From the NCBI GenBank assembly GCA_023396535.1, contig JAEWWD010000166.1, positions 1 to 9,792 on the forward strand: DNA of 9,792 nt, in the 5' to 3' direction. Numbering within the stretch: position 1 is the first letter of the stretch; every line of letters starts with the position of its first letter. A program made the position numbers and the translations under genes. Positions 6,699-9,792 of the stretch are shown piece by piece. A model generated the notes under the pieces. It searched no databases, was not told where the DNA came from, and saw only the letters and a list, made by a program, of their open reading frames with translations. This DNA comes from Bacillota bacterium (GTDB lineage Bacteria; Bacillota; Clostridia; Christensenellales; CAG-138).

Positions 6699-7706
6699 TT
6701 GAAAAAGAGAGGACGCGGTATTGGCTGCAATCTTTACGGCGTAGGATACGGGTTTAATCGTCCGGATCACTCCGCAGCCATGGTGGAAGTAGCCGACGAC
6801 GCCAGCGTTACGATATTATCGGGAGTTTGTGACATAGGCCAGGGCTCGGATACGGCTATGTGCATGATCGCCGCAGAGGAATTGGGCGTGCCGTATGAAA
6901 ATGTGACGATTGTCAGCGCCGATACTGCCGTTACGCCCGACGCGCTGTGCACTTCGGCCAGCCGGCAAACGTTCGTTACCGGCCGGGCGGTGCAGTTGGC
7001 GGCCCGAAACGCCAAGGAACATTTATTGCGTTACGGCAGCGAGCTTTTGGGTTGTACGCAGGAAGAGCTGGATGTTGTTGACGGCATGGTCGTCTCGTCT
7101 GTCAATCCTTCCATCTCTATGCCGTTTTCCGAACTGACGCTTGCCGCCCATAACAACGGCAAGCAGTTCATCGGCTTTGCCTGGTACGACAACACGACCA
7201 AGGACGTGGACCATGATACCAATCAGGGCGATGCTTATGCCTGCTATATCTATGCCACGCAGGCAGCGGATGTGGAAGTGGACACAGAGACCGGCGACGT
7301 GCGGGTGCTTCGGGTTGCGGCGGCCCATGACGTAGGGAAGGCTATAAACCCCATGATGATCGAGCAGCAGGTGGAAGGCGCCGTCCAGCAGGGAATGGGC
7401 TATGCCATTATGGAGGAGGTCATACTTGAAAAGGGCGTTACGAAAACGCCTTCTTTCGCAAAGTTCCTGCTTCCTACCGCGCAGGACGCCCCCGAAGTCA
7501 CCACCTTTATTGTAGAATCGGATGAGCCGAGAGGTCCCTTCGGCGCAAAAGGCGTCGGCGAGGGCGCGATCATCCCCACGGCTCCGGCCATTGTGAACGC
7601 GGTCTATAACGCGGTGGGCGTACGCATCAAGGACCTCCCCATCACGCCGGAGAAGCTGCTGGCCGCTCTGGAGGCAAAACGCCGGACTGAAGGTACGGAG
7701 GCTTGA
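6699..7706 (+). CDS. ndhM: Molybdopterin-binding medium subunit, C-terminal half (NdhM-like)
   Basis: This 335-residue protein supplies the second molybdopterin-binding domain that single-chain relatives carry after the NdhL-equivalent part. It begins at the domain joint (KKRGRGIG), then has the molybdopterin contact DIGQGSDT (45-52), SASRQTFVTGRAV (86-98), AHDVGKAINP (209-218) and the active-site loop GAKGVGEG, in which E288 corresponds to the catalytic base glutamate of xanthine dehydrogenase. All features of an active enzyme are therefore present once L and M combine. The TTG start has its own ribosome binding site. The stop at 7706 is 2 nt before the M20 gene. The length matches the ~37 kDa medium subunit of E. 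barkeri nicotinate dehydrogenase, an enzyme that carries a labile selenium on molybdenum; no selenocysteine codon is seen here. Confidence 0.87.
   Translation: MKKRGRGIGCNLYGVGYGFNRPDHSAAMVEVADDASVTILSGVCDIGQGSDTAMCMIAAEELGVPYENVTIVSADTAVTPDALCTSASRQTFVTGRAVQLAARNAKEHLLRYGSELLGCTQEELDVVDGMVVSSVNPSISMPFSELTLAAHNNGKQFIGFAWYDNTTKDVDHDTNQGDAYACYIYATQAADVEVDTETGDVRVLRVAAAHDVGKAINPMMIEQQVEGAVQQGMGYAIMEEVILEKGVTKTPSFAKFLLPTAQDAPEVTTFIVESDEPRGPFGAKGVGEGAIIPTAPAIVNAVYNAVGVRIKDLPITPEKLLAALEAKRRTEGTEA
7697..7701 (+). promoter_or_regulatory. Ribosome binding site that sets the M20 hydrolase start
   Basis: GGAGG lies 7 nt before ATG at 7709 but only 1 nt before an in-frame TTG at 7703, so the ATG is preferred. 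Confidence 0.7.
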
Positions 7707-7708
7707 GT

Positions 7709-8977
7709 ATGAGCAAGGATAAGGTTTTCCAATGGATCGATGAGAACCGTGATGAAGTGATCGGTTTCTTGCAGGATATTATTCGGATACCCAGTGTTAC
7801 CGGCAATGAGGGACACATTCAGGATTTTTTGGAAGGATACTTATGCCGGTTGGGGCTGGATGTGGATAAATTCGTTCCGGACATTGAGGAACTGCGTAAA
7901 CACCCCGCTTATGTCAGGGAGGCGGAGCCCTATGAGGGCCGTCCCAATGTGGTAGCTGCCTGGAAAGGGACCGGAAAAGGACGGTCACTTCTGTTCAACG
8001 GCCACATCGATGTTATTCCCGAAGGGGCTGATGAGAACTGGAAGCACGGTTGCTGGTCCGGCGACATTGATGGGGAGGGCAGGCTGTATGGCCGCGGCGC
8101 TTCCGATATGAAATCTGGCGTGGCGGCTTACACCATGGCGATCAGGGCGCTGAAAGCCTGCGGTCTGAAGCCGCAGGGTGATATCATAGCGGAATACGTC
8201 ATGGACGAGGAGCTTACCGGCAACGGTACGCTTGCCTGCGTGATGAAGGGGTATAAGGCGGATGCGGGCATCTGCTGTGAAACCTCCAGCATGCGGGTAC
8301 AGCCGGGTTCTATTGGACGCATCTGGTTCACTATCCGGATAAAGGGCAAGGCAGCCGGCATTCAGCGGCGTTACGAGGGCGTCAACGCTATCGATTTGGG
8401 GTATATCGTTACTCAGGCGGTGGCGGCCTTTGAAAAGAGCAGGGTAGATACCATTACCCATCCTCTGTACCCGGATATACTGGCCTCTATCCCGTGCATG
8501 ATCGGCCAGTTTGAAAGCGGTACGTACAACAGCGCTTTTCCGGATAGCTGTATTCTGAAAGGCTCCATGGCTACCGTGCCGGGGGAAAGCTCCAGCGAGG
8601 TAAAGGAGCGGTTTGTACGGTTTGTACGGGAAACGGCGGCTGCGCAGCATCCGTGGCTGCGGGATAACCCGCCCGAGGTGATTTTCACAGGCTATTTTGC
8701 GGAGCCCTCGGAGATTCCGGTGGACAGCCCGATCGTGCAAATGCTGTGCCGCTGTTACGAAGCGCACTATGGCAGGCCGCCCGTCATAAGCGGCCGGGAA
8801 GGGGCCGCCGATATTCGCCACCTGAATCAGTACGGGGATACCCCAACCGTGATATTCGGGCCGGGCATGACGGAGCAGATGCATGCCAACAACGAATGGG
8901 TTCATGTGCAGGATTATATCGACGCCGTTAAAATCCTTACTGCCGCCATCATAGACTGGTGCGGAGTAGAGCAATAA
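7709..8977 (+). CDS. M20 family metallohydrolase (ArgE/DapE-type deacylase)
   Basis: A 422-residue cytoplasmic dinuclear zinc-type amidohydrolase; the family removes acyl, formyl, succinyl or carbamoyl groups from amines or cleaves small peptides. Metal and catalytic residues are visible: H99 and D101 in NGHID, bridging D133 in GRGASDMKSG, catalytic base E167 and ligand E168 in MDEELTG, E191 in CCETSS, and H392 in EQMHANNEW. The lid/dimerisation domain runs from about 203 to 320. One oddity: the normally conserved lid histidine (GKAAH...) is glycine here (G217 in KGKAAGIQRRYEG). The gene follows the molybdenum hydroxylase by 2 nt, is last in the operon, and is followed by a strong hairpin. 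In context it probably hydrolyses an amide formed from the ring-reduction product. It could also be a deformylase or carbamoylase; peptidase housekeeping is less likely given its position. Confidence 0.88.
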   Translation: MSKDKVFQWIDENRDEVIGFLQDIIRIPSVTGNEGHIQDFLEGYLCRLGLDVDKFVPDIEELRKHPAYVREAEPYEGRPNVVAAWKGTGKGRSLLFNGHIDVIPEGADENWKHGCWSGDIDGEGRLYGRGASDMKSGVAAYTMAIRALKACGLKPQGDIIAEYVMDEELTGNGTLACVMKGYKADAGICCETSSMRVQPGSIGRIWFTIRIKGKAAGIQRRYEGVNAIDLGYIVTQAVAAFEKSRVDTITHPLYPDILASIPCMIGQFESGTYNSAFPDSCILKGSMATVPGESSSEVKERFVRFVRETAAAQHPWLRDNPPEVIFTGYFAEPSEIPVDSPIVQMLCRCYEAHYGRPPVISGREGAADIRHLNQYGDTPTVIFGPGMTEQMHANNEWVHVQDYIDAVKILTAAIIDWCGVEQ

Positions 8978-9013
8978 TGACGTTCAGCTGATGATTTGGC
9001 CAAGCCAAAATGA

Positions 9014-9047
9014 AAACTCCCCGGAACCGGCTCGTTCCGGGGAGTTT
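9014..9047 (+). terminator. Rho-independent-type hairpin terminator ending the operon
   Basis: A perfect 14-bp inverted repeat (AAACTCCCCGGAAC and its complement) flanks a 6-nt loop, 36 nt after the M20 stop codon. The GC-rich core is flanked by an A run on the left and only three T on the right, so the U tract is short. The near-symmetry suggests it could also stop transcription arriving from the minus-strand GyrI-like gene. Confidence 0.75.
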
Positions 9048-9184
9048 CTGCGTGAGAAGTTAGGTAAAAAAAGATGCCATCAAACTTCCCATTATGCTCA
9101 AAATCTTACCGACAAACTGGAATTCAACCTCTTTTACTAATTTCATCTATTATCAATGATTTTGATCATGTTATCCTAATCACT
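9048..9184. other. AT-rich intergenic stretch with no recognised gene
   Basis: This is visibly AT-richer than the operon. It contains only a weak 5-bp inverted repeat (ATGAT/ATCAT, 9156-9169) and no convincing open reading frame, RNA gene or promoter. It separates the convergent operon and GyrI-like gene. Confidence 0.5.
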
Positions 9185-9700
9185 TCAATTTGATATCTTG
9201 CTCTTAGTTATTGGAATCCAAAGTTCACTTTTATAATCGGGCTTTGATGTGTCGGGGCTTTCATTCCACAATATTTCCGGTCCCCCTGTTGACTCATAAC
9301 CAGATGTAGGGAACCATTCAGCAAAAATTCTTGCCCATGTATACTGTAAGATTTTAGGGAATTCACCTACTACTGTAAATATCGCCCAAATACAAGCATC
9401 AACAGATAATATTTCCCATCGTTCCGGCACAGCCTTCGTGGTAGCAACGCCAATATATTGGTCAAGGTAATCGCCTTCGGCCAGGAAAGTGCGTTCGTCC
9501 AGTCCTTCCGGGTTAGCTGATACACACAAAATTCCCGTTGGCTCAACATTGGAAAGTTGCTTGAGTTCTGTAAAATCATCCATTGTCAGGCTTGCCCACA
9601 TAGAATCCATATGCGGGTTCTTTCCCTCGTAAATCAGGGGTATGCGCTTTTTTATCCCGGCGATGAAAAAGGCTTCTTTTTCTACAATTCGATAATTCAT
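9185..9700 (-). CDS. GyrI-like / AraC effector-binding domain protein
   Basis: A 171-residue stand-alone small-molecule-binding domain of the type found at the C-terminus of AraC-family regulators (SOUL/GyrI-like fold). Recognisable segments are the N-terminal YRIVEKEAFFIAG strand, IYEGKNP near 23-30, a DYLDQYIGVATTKAVPERWE stretch, WARIFAEWFPTSGYE (the EWFPTSGYE signature) and the closing ELWIPITK strand. No helix-turn-helix is attached. Such proteins bind amphipathic or cationic ligands and may sequester drugs or modulate regulators; the ligand here is unknown. The ATG at 9700 is chosen because AAGGAGGA (plus positions 9707-9714) precedes it by 6 nt; a longer in-frame version from 9754 would add 18 unrelated residues. 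Its base composition is more AT-rich than the operon and it lies beyond a terminator, so I see no functional link to the catabolic genes. Confidence 0.85.
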   Translation of the reverse strand: MNYRIVEKEAFFIAGIKKRIPLIYEGKNPHMDSMWASLTMDDFTELKQLSNVEPTGILCVSANPEGLDERTFLAEGDYLDQYIGVATTKAVPERWEILSVDACIWAIFTVVGEFPKILQYTWARIFAEWFPTSGYESTGGPEILWNESPDTSKPDYKSELWIPITKSKISN

Positions 9701-9706
9701 TTCGTT

Positions 9707-9714
9707 TCCTCCTT
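9707..9714 (-). promoter_or_regulatory. Ribosome binding site of the GyrI-like gene
   Basis: The minus strand reads AAGGAGGA, 6 nt before the ATG at 9700, which fixes this start over an upstream in-frame ATG at 9754. No clear promoter is visible in the ~80 nt remaining to the window edge. Confidence 0.75.
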
Positions 9715-9792
9715 GAATTGTTAGATGGAAAGTCATTGGCGGAAAAGCTTTCAAGGTAACATTACTTTTTCTCGCCTGCGATGGTGATACAC

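Noticed and set aside
6662..6701. Possible frameshift or sequencing error splitting one molybdopterin subunit gene
   Set aside because: The break falls exactly between domains, with a stop, a short gap, a good ribosome binding site and a start codon, and the same arrangement is known from nicotinate dehydrogenase.
7985..8974. Long open frame on the minus strand opposite the M20 hydrolase (329 codons)
   Set aside because: Antisense to a well-supported gene, no domain, His/Arg/Pro-rich shadow composition.
9156..9169. ATGAT-TTTG-ATCAT inverted repeat downstream of the GyrI-like gene
   Set aside because: Five AT-rich base pairs in AT-rich DNA are expected by chance; too weak for a terminator or operator call.

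Overview
The window looks like a chromosomal catabolic locus of an anaerobic Firmicute, probably a clostridial relative. The pointers are strong GGAGG-type ribosome binding sites, two TTG starts, tightly packed genes, a PucR-family regulator, and a four-gene molybdenum hydroxylase built like the nicotinate dehydrogenase of Eubacterium barkeri. Assignment rests on reading motifs only; no database search was possible.

Layout. (1) Positions 1-1061 (+) hold a malate/L-lactate (Ldh_2) family NAD(P)H oxidoreductase that lacks only its first few codons at the window edge. (2) Positions 1058-2716 (-) hold a full-length PucR-type regulator that converges on gene 1, their stop codons overlapping by 4 bp. 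(3) A 118-bp divergent intergenic region carries a good sigma-A-type promoter for pucR facing a weaker one for the operon. (4) Positions 2835-8977 (+) hold a six-gene probable operon: a PreA-like dihydropyrimidine dehydrogenase subunit, then four molybdenum hydroxylase subunits (FAD, 2Fe-2S, and a molybdopterin subunit split in two, in the order F-S-L-M), then an M20 (ArgE/DapE-type) metallohydrolase. (5) A perfect 14-bp hairpin closes the operon at 9014-9047. (6) An AT-richer stretch follows, with a divergently unrelated GyrI-like/AraC effector-binding protein on the minus strand (9185-9700).

How the genes may work together (inference). The molybdenum hydroxylase would hydroxylate an N-heteroaromatic ring next to nitrogen. 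The PreA-like flavoprotein, which keeps the residues that bind and protonate uracil in dihydropyrimidine dehydrogenase, would reduce the resulting cyclic amide. The M20 enzyme would hydrolyse an amide-type bond, and the Ldh_2 enzyme would interconvert an oxo- or imino-acid and its reduced form. This is the same chemical logic as nicotinate fermentation (hydroxylate, reduce the ring, hydrolyse, reduce), but with different enzyme families after the first step. The substrate is not evident from the sequence. PucR probably senses it or a downstream metabolite and controls the operon.
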